Assembly: GCA_034401135.1 (NCBI GenBank)
Contig: JAWZSP010000001.1
Location: 1,116,001 to 1,180,000, forward strand
DNA from: Volutella citrinella
Lineage: Eukaryota; Ascomycota; Sordariomycetes; Hypocreales; Nectriaceae
Reading direction: 5' to 3'
DNA: 64,000 nucleotides
Under the pieces are notes generated by a model that had not been told where the DNA came from, searched no databases, and saw only the letters and a program-made list of their open reading frames with translations. Both the position numbers and the translations under genes were made by a program. Below, piece after piece: positions 43,633 through 54,629 of this stretch (position 1 is its first letter; the number at the start of each line of letters is the position of its first letter).

Positions 43633-46600
43633 AGCGGACACGATGTCGACGCGGAAGCATGGCGTCTCCTATCTCTTTGTGATGCCATCACTATTTGGGG
43701 CGAAGCCTTGGAGCAACCAAGATTACCGAGGGCCGGTGGTTGACACTTCTCTTCACTTCTTGACGATTCAGATTCTCTTGGCAGGACAAATGTTGGACCT
43801 GGCTTCGACTAGCTGGGCTGGCGTCTGGCCAACTTGTATTAGTACCTGGCCCCCTACTTTTGTCTTCTTCCCGCCCTCTAATAATTCTCTGTTCTTATGC
43901 TTGGGGGTCCCTACAGAGGAGGGAAACCCCCATTGGCGTGGAGGGAACCAAAAGCAGACGATGGCGTCAAGCTTGTGTTTGGCGCGTGTACATTAGGGTA
44001 CCACTGGAGGAGGGGTAAAGCGATGACGGATATGGGATCGAGACTACGGCTGTTTCAGTTAGACCGACTGGCTGGTTTGTTCAATGGCACAAGACGACGA
44101 TGCGCCAAAGGGACGGGCAGGGCCCTGACTAGTCGAAGTCAATTAGCTGAATTGTATGAAGAAAATGCCACGAAAAAAGAATTTTCTCTGCCCCTCCCTC
44201 CTTCTGTGAAGCAAGTTCCTCGCTGTCACTGACCATCACGAAGTTGCGATGCTCCCCCCACCCCTCTTGTTGACTATCCCAAGAAAGAATGGATATCCGT
44301 TCTGATCGTCGCCTTATCCACACGATGGTGCTATCTGTTCCCTGTTCTTCTGTCCCCATTGCATCCCCACAGCGACAGCCAAAGCTTGGACGCGCACGGG
44401 ATACCTGATGAGTCTCCTCTCCGATGGACCCACGACAGATTGAAGCTGCTTCCCCAAGGTGCTTAGCGCGCAATAACGATGGCGATTGGTCTACTTCATC
44501 TAGCAGAGAAGACGGGTCAAAGAAAAAAAGAGGACCCTGAAAAAAAGGGGGGGCGGTTGAGAGCCAAGAGACAACGGTGTCGCAAGCGCTTGGCTGGCTA
44601 GCAACGGGGTGGGGTTTGGTTTTTCCAAACTGCTTGACCGAACGTCGACCGCCGCCATCGCGATGCTAAGGCCTCGAAGGGTAAGGAGATGTCGACTAGA
44701 CACGTTGTGTCCCGACAGCCGACAGGTGCGCTAGGCAGGTTGGCCAAACTTTTTGTGTGTTGAGAGGTGTGTTGGGGATGATTTGACGTAGGCGCCGCGG
44801 CGGGTATCGGCGCAAGCTATGGCGAGGCGAAGAGGTCGTCAGACGAAGGTGGCATTGCATATTTTAATTATTATTACAGTCCATACTCATAGTACACGGC
44901 AGATGGCTTGCCCTGAATGGCACGCTGAATATTGAGGATGGCGGTCGATGCTACACCTCCCTCGTGTTGTTGGGGAGAGGGGCCACACGTTTCGTCTACT
45001 GGTATGGTACCTGGGTAGTTATAGGTGAATACAATTGCACAGTATTTCCTCTCACAGGTAGCAATTGATCATGAACAGGAGACTCTTCATCCAGCGGCTG
45101 ATGGTGCAAGTGAACCACCACACCAGTTTAGATTAAAGTCGCTGCATAACGCACTCTAATATTTACCAGTGTACCACCTGACCTGTAATTTATTCCCTGC
45201 ATTAGATCTCGACGAACAAAGCCGGGCCCACGAGGCGAACCGTCCAGACAGCAAAGGCACCCACCCCACCCGGCCCACGTACGGATAATCTTGGTGGAAT
45301 CTTGGTGGTATGGGCACTGGTATGGGTACCTACCGGTATGGGGAATTGCGACTGCTAAGGCACGACCCCTTATAAAAACACAACAAAATAACAAACACAT
45401 TGAACACTGTACATGACTGTTAGCCTGCCGGCTGGCCCTGGCAATAGCACCAGCTGGTAATAGCAGGTGCTGCACTGCGCTGTTGCAGCCGTTGCGCGCC
45501 GTGCGCCGTGCGCCGTGCTATTCTTCGGGAGTGGAGGGTCCCGGGGCGACGAGCAGCCCACATCAGGTGCGACGCTGCACCGTTTTGGGGCCCGTCCTGC
45601 ACGCTGTGTCTGTGGCCAGTGCAGTCGCCTGCAGCGTCTGGCTCCAGAGCGAATGCTAGGCCAGGCTACGAAATTGCCATGGACAAGCAGAAAAAGAAAA
45701 GACAGCCGCTTGGGCGATGCCTCTTTAGGGAACTGCGTTGCCAGAGGATTTGGGGTAGCAAGATTGGCAGAAATAGGAGAAGGACGGGCAGAAGGAGGGA
45801 ATTGGAGGAGCCCTGCTAAGGTTATTAAATTAGTAGGGATGCAACTGCATCGTCCCTTCCCTCCAGACGACCGTTCTGCTCGTTGTGGCGCCCTCTAGAA
45901 TAATAATAATTAGTGACACTTCTCCCTCCTCCAACCTCCATCCTCTCTCCAAGACTCCCCCACCTTTTCGATTTCCCCAAACTTGCCCCTGCCCCTTCCA
46001 TTGCATCCGCCCCGTCCGTCCGTGCCCGTGCCCGTGTCCGCCCCCCCGCCAGAGACACCTCGCATGCTCAGTCCCCTTCTCGTTCGGTTCCGAGGCCGAA
46101 TGCAGGCGTGGGAGGCGGCATGCATGCTTCGCACAGCGCTCCATTGCACACACACTGTCAACCTGTCCCGTTCAGTCCAGTACGTGGCAGCTACCAGCCT
46201 TCCCCGGCCCGGCTCCGGCAGGCTCCGGCTGGTGCAGCTTGTTCGAGCCGCAGCGCTCCGAGGGGACGGAATGCCCGGCTGTTTCACGGTTGTCGTTCTC
46301 TCGTTACACCACCCATCCACAGCCGCAACCGCGACCGACATCAACACCGCTGACTGGGGGCCAACCTGATGCCAGCGCATGAGTGTTGCGCTGTGCTGTA
46401 ATTAGCACAGAGATGCTAGTTGATCCTAGCCCGTCTCATCATTCATCAGCTGCTTTGTCGCTAGCCCGTGTGCTGGGCCTGGGAGCTTGGCCCGTGAGGA
46501 CTTGGAAGGAGGGTGGTTGGTGTGTCTGTGGGATCCGACTTTTAGCGCTCAGGAAACCATAAACCGTCTCCAGCAGCTCTGCTGCCGTCAGGTCTGCCTC

Positions 46601-48164
46601 CGCGGAGACTGTGTCTGGGCGGGGGGAAGGCGTGCAGGTCAATGTCCGTCCCATTCCCCGTCCCCGTCCCCGTCCCCCGTCTCCGTCCCGGACAGAACAA
46701 ATTACTGTCCCTAAGAATCAGGTCAAGGGCCACTCTGCTCTTCGGCCCTTGATCTGGCCGCCTGGCCGCAACTCCGCGGGTCCCTCAAATGTATCATACC
46801 TGCTTCCTTGGCCACCTACCAGCGCTGCCTTGCGCTGCCCTGCCTTGTACCCGCCATTGAACCGTCATGCCGCCATGCCATGCGACGGCCACGCAATGTC
46901 GTGCTCTTCTTGCTCTGCTCTTGGGCATGCCCGCCACGCAGCCTCGATGTATGTGTGCGTGTTCGTGTGCGTGTGGATGAGTGGAGGCATCGATGGGTCA
47001 TTCACTCTCCAGCTCACTCTCGCTATCCGTTTGCTAATTCCAAACTCATGGTCATGGATGCCCCATGGATCCATGGATGGCGGGGCCCTCGCTGGCCCTT
47101 GCCGGCCCTCGGAGCTCCATGCTCCACACGGTGACCTCATCGGGGCCCCGCCCAGGCCGCCAGGCCAACCCGGACCACCCTCTTCCTGGACCCCCCCTCC
47201 AAGGCTCTCCAAGGACCTTCCGAGGGCCCCCAACCCTGGCTAGGCCCTCATTGGCAACATTCCCCATCAGATCCCGACCCGCTCCGCATTCACGAATCTG
47301 AACGAGGCACGCGCTGCTGCCGACGAGCATCCTCGCGCCAATCAAGCTGCTGGCCCTGGCGCCCAGCGCCGCCGCGATGCCTGCTCTCCTCCGTCTGGTC
47401 CCGGGCGCCTGATGGATGCACCACGCCGAATCCTCTACGCGTGCGCCTCCCCCGTCTCCCCGTCTTTCCGGCCTCTGCTGGCTTACCCCAATTGACTTGT
47501 CCCGTTCTTGCCCCAGACGACGGCTGCAGCCAGCAGAACAGCAGCAACCGTAGGCGCAACAGCATCAGCAACCGTAACAGTTGCGCCGCAGTGCATGACG
47601 AGTGGAGAAACCCGGGCACTTGCCATTCGCCACCTCTCGCTCTGCATCAAGCCAGGCTTGGTCCGCGCGCAGGAAACAGGGACGCAGGCAGGTCATCTAA
47701 TTACGCTCTATTGCCTAGACGGACGCAGCTAGCTAGGAATTGTCAGAACAGATGGCGTCGGCCTGGAACATCCGGACGCGCCTGCTCAAGGCTGACTGGC
47801 TGATTCTGTTGAATGCTCCCAGCTACTAGCTACTGACTGATCAGTGACTGGACCGCCCTGACCTTCCATTTAGTCTTGGCATCCGTGTCGCCGAATTACG
47901 GGGCCCCAGAGTGCCTCCCAACCTTCCCCATGCTCATCGTTCACTCCCCAGATCTCGTACCAGCTCGCCCGCGCCACGTACTTGGTTGATGTGTCACTCA
48001 CAATGCAACTGCGTTGGGGAACAACAGGGGGGGCCAATTGGTTATGGTGGGCTTCATCAACCGAGACTCTTTGGTCTCTGTCATCGTAAATCATATCTAT
48101 TCTAGACTGGTTTATACTTCGTAGGTAACCAACAAATCAAAGAAAACATGGTGATAGATCGGCG
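43633..48164. other. 4.5-kb convergent gap with low-complexity DNA
   Basis: Lies between the 3' end of the Zn2Cys6 gene (+) and minus-strand features near 48.2 kb. I found no supportable gene. It contains a CCCCGT array (46656-46689), a palindrome CCATGGATCCATGG at 47063-47076 and many Pro/Arg-rich chance frames. A gap this long between convergent ends is unusual for this window. Confidence 0.5.
46656..46689 (+). repeat. CCCCGT-type microsatellite
   Basis: Imperfect array of CCCCGT and close variants. Explains several Pro/Arg-rich chance frames here. Confidence 0.85.
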
Positions 48165-48550
48165 TCAAAGCCGGACAATCAAGTCTATCTCGACCCATAT
48201 GTGCAGATTCTCGTCCCCGACCAATCTTCTTCCTCTGTGCTCTGGTCTCGCGAAATGATTGTACTCGGTGTGCCGTCCCTTGTCCGACTGGGTTGGGAAG
48301 GAGACCTCCTGGCCCAATGGATCGGGTGTTGACGCTTCGACGTTGCCCGCCGAGGCTCCCATCACCCCAATGCCATTTTCGACGCCAGGTGGTTTCGCTC
48401 TTAGTTGGTCCTGCTTTTCAGCCCAAACCACGGTGTCTTCCCCGGCATGTTCCAGCCACTCCCTCACGGATATTCCCACGTCCCTTCCAATGTCTGCCGA
48501 AAAGTTGATTGAAACGTCGTCATCATCGTCGTCAAACTTCGCAAGCTGAT
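48165..48550 (-). CDS. possible small gene or terminal exon, unknown function
   Basis: An open minus-strand frame of about 125 codons ending at 48165. It reads LAKFDDDDDDVSINFSA, then ISVREWLEHAGEDTVVWAEKQ and ends VEIDLIVRL. Composition is balanced and more protein-like than neighbouring chance frames. It has no ATG at its beginning but follows a pyrimidine-containing TTTCTATCAG at 48559-48550 that could be a splice acceptor. A possible 5' exon would start at an ATG near 48,650 (MFYPIGDSCG), with only a weak GTGGCT donor. I do not recognise a family. The opposite strand also carries an open frame, so a chance ORF cannot be excluded. Confidence 0.3.
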
Positions 48551-48832
48551 AGAAACGACACTATCTCAGGCCACCTCAACTCAGCCACGTCGTTTGTGTT
48601 GCAAAGCATTGTTGAAGCAAGGCCACAGCTGTCGCCTATCGGATAAAACATATTTTTCTTTTGGGGGTGATCAGAGCGCGTGTTGTCAAAGGAAATAAAA
48701 ATCAAGTGTCATGCTCTCCCCAGACTCCTTGTCCAAAGCGTTTCTTTCTCGTGCCCCGAGCCCGCTGCGATGTCCAAAGAAATTAAACCATGGGTATTGC
48801 GTACGCCGATTAAAATGAATCCCGAAAACATT

Positions 48833-50296
48833 TTACATTTCCCAGATACCGGACATCGAAGTCTGACCCATGGGGTCGGGGCTGTCCATCGTAGTGACGC
48901 CTTCGTTGTAGTTGGGCATCCAGAAAGCGGGGTCATCCTCAACCATGGACAAGCCCGCGCCAGCAATCGGGCCATTGTCAGTACCCTTGAAAAAGCTGTC
49001 GTAATCGATAGTAGTAAGATCGGTCGAGTTTGTCATGAGGGCACCCTGTCGCAAGAAATTGCCTCCCCCGAAGCCATCAAAGTCGCCCTCGCCTCCAGGC
49101 ATGAAATCCTCCACTTCGGAGACCTCACCAGAAGTCGATGTGGTGTTAGCGAGGTGTGGGAGCTGCTCCGAGCCACTGCCGAAATCGAAGAGCCCATTGA
49201 AGCTTTGGGTGCCGGCCTGGCTGTAGCTGGAAGGAGTGAAGCTGTCGCCCTTCATTTCGGAGAGATCATAGTGGCTCCAATCGACAGAGGCGGCGCTCAA
49301 GCCGGCGCTATACATTGGGGCATCGGTCTCGGAGTTGAATCCCGATCCGAAGAGGTCGAATGTGCTGTTGGCCATGTACGAGGGGTACTCGATGCCGGAG
49401 AGATCCAACGGGGGTAGGTTTCCGTTTAGGTTCTGGAAGCCGGCTGAGCTACCCATGAGCGGGGAGGCCGTCTCCGACTTGACTCGGCGCTGCTCCCGAG
49501 TAGTGGAAGACCGGGCGCGGCTCGGGGGGCCATCTCGGCTCTTTTGGAGCAAACTGTCCGGGCCTCCGCCGAGGCTGCTTGTGCTGTGAGCCGAATTGAC
49601 CCTGTTGAGCTGGTAGGGGCCACATTTCTGTGATGAACGGTTGTTTCGGTGAGCAGGCTTGTGCTGCCCGTTCTGATCGAAAGTCAAACCACCATCCGAG
49701 TGGACAGTGTTGGCTCGGCGTCGGCGCGCTGGAGTCCTTGCACGACTAATGCTGCTGGCAGTTTGTGACTCGCCTTCCGAGTCAGATTCGGGAACGGTGT
49801 CCAAGGCAGTGTCCTTCTTGCCCTGGCAGGAGCAGCGTCCGCCATGGTTGCAACAGCATGTTTCTGAGGAGTTGGGTTAGAAAACCACGTCATGACAGAT
49901 CCTCCATGAGCTTACCCTTGTGTCCTTCGACAACTGGCTGCAAATGTTGGCACTTGCTCGTCTTCTCCCCACAGTCGCATTTCACATGAGCGGATCGCGA
50001 CTTGCGCATCGCACGGCAGTGGGCGCATTGCGAAACAGGGCGACCCTTTTTGTTGATGTGCTGCAGAGGCCGGTCTAGATGCAAACATGAAGGATTAGCT
50101 CATGCCAGCGACTAAGAGACGCGACGCGCAAGGGATTGGGGCCTGTATGAGGTGGTCGGAGCACACGGCGGCAAGGCCCCGCGACGGGGCCGAAGAAGCA
50201 AGGTTGACGATGTCACATACCCGCATGTTGACAGTTGCTAACGCGGTGGCCACGGACACAGGCCTCGCATGCATACTTCTCGCCGTCAATTATCAT
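48833..50296 (-). CDS. copper-fist transcription factor (Mac1/Cuf1/Ace1 family)
   Basis: Copper-sensing DNA-binding regulator of copper uptake or detoxification genes. Three exons (50296-50221, 50074-49916, 49863-48833), 421 aa. The copper-fist domain fills residues 1-45: MIIDGEKYACEACVRGHR with Cys10, Cys13, Cys22 and His24 as zinc ligands, then HINKKGRPVSQCAHCR with the minor-groove KKGRP. The second exon continues with RKSRSAHVKCDCGEK. A cysteine cluster CCCNHGGRCSC (residues 81-91) spans the second intron and is a probable Cu(I)-binding site. The rest is serine-rich, then acidic and aromatic (FDGFGGGNFL, SFFKGTD), suggesting an activation region. Having one cysteine cluster, it could be either a copper-starvation activator (Mac1/Cuf1 type) or a copper-excess activator (Ace1 type); sequence alone does not decide. 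No target gene is in the window. Confidence 0.95.
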
Positions 50297-50341
50297 TTCG
50301 GCGGTGTTGAGTTGTTGTGTTGTATGGTTGGGACGAGTAGT

Positions 50342-50359
50342 GGCGGCGGCGGCGGCGGT
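50342..50359 (+). repeat. (GGC)n in the copper-fist 5' leader
   Basis: Five GGC units plus GGT; on the mRNA strand a GCC repeat about 46 nt upstream of the start codon. Confidence 0.9.
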
Positions 50360-50849
50360 AGCAAGTGGGAGTGCTTGTAGCTTAAAAGCTGAGTTGATCG
50401 ACGAACGGCGAGCAAGCAAGAAGCAAGTACTAGCTTTTGTCTTCAAGGTCGGACAATCGAATTAACGACAGCAGGCGACCGAGATGCGAGGGGATCGTGA
50501 CTCTGTAGGCACCAGGTATGGAGACCAAAGGAGGCGATGACTGAGAGAGACAGCAAGGCGAGCAAGGCTGTGTTGGTGCGTCCACGCTAACAAGGAAGCT
50601 GTGGATATGGGGGAGTCAAGCACAGCCAAGTTGCTATAGGATCATGTCGCAACGAGGCGGTAGAAAGAAAAACCAGAAGGCTAGAAAGGAGGAGAGGAGA
50701 GGGTCTGGAAAGCAGAAGGTCGAAGCAATAAAACTTTTTGAGGACAAGTTGGACAAAGCCAATTGATGAGGGCGAGAGAACGAGGAAGATGAGTGGAGTG
50801 GAGATGCGCGCCGGCCGGGCGGGTGGAGAATTTTCCTGGGTGTCTCTTT

Positions 50850-50864
50850 GGGGGGGGGGGGGGG
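50850..50864 (+). repeat. poly(G) run
   Basis: Fifteen consecutive G in the upstream region of the copper-fist gene. Prone to length errors in sequencing. Confidence 0.9.
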
Positions 50865-53800
50865 TAGCAGTGGGCGGAGGGGCCTGTTTTGGCGGTTCAG
50901 TGATGGAGAGGCAGGTGTGTCCGATGCTGCAGGTGAGGTACGTACAGGAAGGTACTGCCCTGTATCCGTGTAAAGTAGGGTCGGTAGGGAAGGAACGGAG
51001 GTGGGGAGGCACCGTCTCCAGGAAGCAGGTACTGGAGGTTCTGAGCAGAGCGGCTGTCGGGGAAGGTACGGGGTACCTCAAGGATTTAGCCCGGTGAGGG
51101 GCGTGGGCATGGGCGTGGGATGAAGGGCGTGGCAGAGCGAGGGGCGGCAGGAGGATCGGGAGTCGAGGTACCTACTAAGTGGGAAGCAGCCGGGCTCCGG
51201 CGACGGCGGCGGGAGACCAGTGAGCCTGTTGGGTGTAAGTGAGATTGACTGTGGGCGAGGGCTACAAGAAGCGCTAGGGCGCCGTGCTGGCTCGCAGGTA
51301 CATGACAGTCCGCCGGCGGCGGGTGCGGGTATGCTGCAAGGCGTACTGTCGTTGTACTGCCTGACCCGACAGCGCGAGAAGGCCTAAGCCAGTCGGGCCT
51401 AAGGTACCAATGAAGTACCTGGCCACTGGCCGGAGGGCCTAAGGCTCAAAGGAGGAGGAGGGCGAGTGGGCGCGACAGCCAAGCCGAGCAACTCCCAGGG
51501 TGAGGAGGTGGCAGACAGAGTGGGCGGGCGAGTTGGCCGAGTGGGCCACTGGAGGGTGGGAGTGGGAACCTGAGCCTGGGACGAGGTCGGCGACAGGGCC
51601 GGGGGACGCGCCAGGTCTTGCACACAGGTGCAAGCGGGTTTGGCGCCTCAGCTCGGATCCCGCTAGCGAGGACAAGACAAGGTGCTTCAGTGGCACCAGG
51701 GCCAAGGCGGTGCTGTTGCTGGAGCCGATGGGGCTTTTGCCCTTGGCTCTGTGGATGGTGGATCGTGGAGCAGCACTTGTTCTCCAGGCGAGCTAACTCA
51801 CTGGCCCAGGAGCCAGATGAGACGAAGACCAGGCCGGCCTGTTGTTACGGAGGGGGACCGGAGATGTGTCGGTGACGCTCCCCGAAGCGCTGTCTGTCCA
51901 AATCGTCTCCTCAGCCTATTCACAGAGAGACGAGCTCGAATATGGGCACGTTGTGATGGCTGGCAGCCCGGGAAAAGTGCCAGGACAGAAGTGCAACAGG
52001 TCGCGAGGTTCCGGGCTGTGGCCCGAACTGCAGGATGGATGGATGGGTTGGGTGGATGGGATGGCAGGCTGGACTCGACTGCCCGTCCCCTTCGTTTCGC
52101 TTTTGGGGTGGTGGCTTGTTCGTTGTGTTGTGCTGCGCTGGCGGTGACGTCGGCGGCCGTGACCGAAGCCCAAGCATACAGTCGCCTGCGAGCACGCACA
52201 CGCCAGGCTAGTAGCGAAAGCGGAACAAGGCAGGCCTTGGGGCGCTGGCGGCGTTTCGGGATGCTATATTGGCTTGGGAAGAGGCAAACGAGGAAGGAAA
52301 TTGTAGAGAAAGGCAACACCAGCCCGGGCCGTGGCCCCTTTTCAGCCTTTTGGATTTCTCCATGTTGGCAGTCTCCCTACGGAACAGGTGTTTATCCTGA
52401 TGAATGGAATGGTATGCCACTTCGCCATGACGACAACCCCGGGCGCTTCGTGTATAGGCTGGTTGTCTGGGTGGGATGATGGCATCCATTTTGATGCCTG
52501 TCTATGGGGAAACATACGGTTTCGCGCGGGGAAGAAGGAAATAAGATCGCGAAGCAGGGAATTTCTCACAGCGGCAACCCGGCTGCTGTCGCATTCCTAT
52601 CAGTGCAGAGCGTCAGGGTTCTCTCTTGGCTTTCTCTTGGCTGTGTTGCCTGTGCTTTTCCATCACGAGATTCGGGTGTTGAATGCTCATCAGCAGCGCG
52701 AGACAAGCCGTCCCTTTCTGGGCGATGACTCGGCGACAGCCCAACTCAGCTGCTCCGCTCCAGTTGGCGCACATCTCGACAGTAATTAGCGGAAACAGGC
52801 AACTGGCCGGACGGAAAAGCAGGGCGCGGCGTGGAGGCGCGCAGAGGCGGGCGTGGGCCATCACAGGCAACGAACTGTGCCTGTTCGGTCCTTCGTTATG
52901 TGGGACAATGGCGCGAGCGGACTCTCGACTGGCGGGGTTCATTTGCGGGTTGGGACCGGGGCTACAACGGACATACTGCCAATGCGCTGGCTCTTGACAG
53001 TGGCTTTGCCGAGTGCATGAGCCCGAGGAAGCGGTAATACCGTGGGCAAAATGAGTTGTAGGTGGACAGGCCAGGGTCGCAACAACACAGCGCGCCAGAG
53101 ACAGGCGCAACCACAGCGTGAGGCAGTAAATTGGCAGTTGCATGAGCTACAGCAGCACCATCGTCATCCACGCATAGCCTTGCGCACCCACGCGGCCACT
53201 CAGCAACCCTTGGGCGACAGGGCTCCCGGCCTATCCTCTACTGCCCATCACTCATCGTCGCTCATCGTGTTGATGGACATCAGTGGTCCGCGGCCGGTGG
53301 TCCGTGTGCGGCAGGTGGGATGCCCCCAGAACGGAAAGGTTGACGGTCCAGGGTTTCATCGTTCAATTCTTCTGACACAGGCGACTCAAGTCTCACAGAA
53401 TTGCCCCTTTGCTTGATCCCTTGTCCTCTTCCTGGTTGACCAGTTACGAATTCGACCAAGGATCCCTATAATCGACAGCATTGCTAGTAACAACATGAGT
53501 CTCTCCCGAGTCGGCTATCGCTCTGAGCGAACTTCCATGTCCGGATCGCATGGATATGGGCGGCATCCATCGACATCCCCTGCTCGTTGTCTTCGGTTGC
53601 AAGACACCCCAGCCAGATCATGACATGGCTAGCTGGTGGCTTGTTGACGACGGTGGGGTCCGAGCCGCAAGCACCCGCAGCATCCTACTGCGTGCTGCAG
53701 CGTGCATGTTGCATCTGTCCAGACGCTCACAAGACCTCTCGGCCTGGAGCGGCTCCCATCTCAACAGGGGGAGGTTCTCATCATGAATCCTGTTGCGGCT

Positions 53801-54619
53801 GAAGCAGCATTTTGGGTCAATTGCTCGTCCGAAACACTTAGCAGCGAATTGCCGCCATACAAACTCCTTCCTCTGTGACACAATCGCACAATTGATACAG
53901 GGCACGACTCAATCAAAAACGATTAACCTCGCAGCACAACAGGACTTGGTTGTCCCACCCTCTCTGAAGCCCTACATGCGAAGCAGACTCACTGTGCACG
54001 TCATGCCTGCCACTTCCTGCGAAGTACCTGACACAGCAGTACCCTCCCGCCTTAGTGGCCGTTGGCGTGAGACCGATGGGCTTCGGAGCCCTGGCCGAGA
54101 AAAATAGTAACAACACACGAAGCGGCGACGGCGGTAAACGGCCCCTCCAACTCTCAGGGTTAGGGCCCCATTCGACACAAGAGATCAGAAAAAAAAAGCA
54201 AAGCGGCGAGTGTCCAAGTAAAGTTTAGATCAAAAAGCAAAGAAAGACCACACACGTTGGCCGCTCCACTACGGCGACTGCACGCAGCTGTGAACGGAGT
54301 ATACTCGGGAACATGTCTCAGAAAACCGGACCGGCACGGCGGGTTGATGTCGATATCAGCAACAACCTCCTGCCAACCCGGCCTGGTCAGCGTCGGCGCG
54401 AGTGCCGGTGCTGATGGGGTTCCTGGCCTGCTGCATGAGCAGCAGCATGGCCAAATCTCCGTCCTTGGTCTTGGAACCATCGAATTGGTCCTTTCCTGGC
54501 CCCGCTGGATTCCAGTTCAGCCTCCAGCACACTATGGAGGAAGAGCGGACGAAGCCCCTCAATTTGCCCCGACTCCACGCTTTTGTGCTCCACCAGGGAC
54601 GAGTCGAACTGTCCATGAG

Positions 54620-54629
54620 TACTCCGTAC
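54620..54629 (+). repeat. TACTCCGTAC motif, copy 3
   Basis: Followed by GGAG, so that the palindrome CTCCGTACGGAG forms at this copy. Confidence 0.6.

Noticed and set aside
51682..52479. 265-codon frame in the gene desert
   Set aside because: Trp/Arg/Gly-rich with no motif, overlapped by equally long frames on the opposite strand; starts within a low-complexity region.
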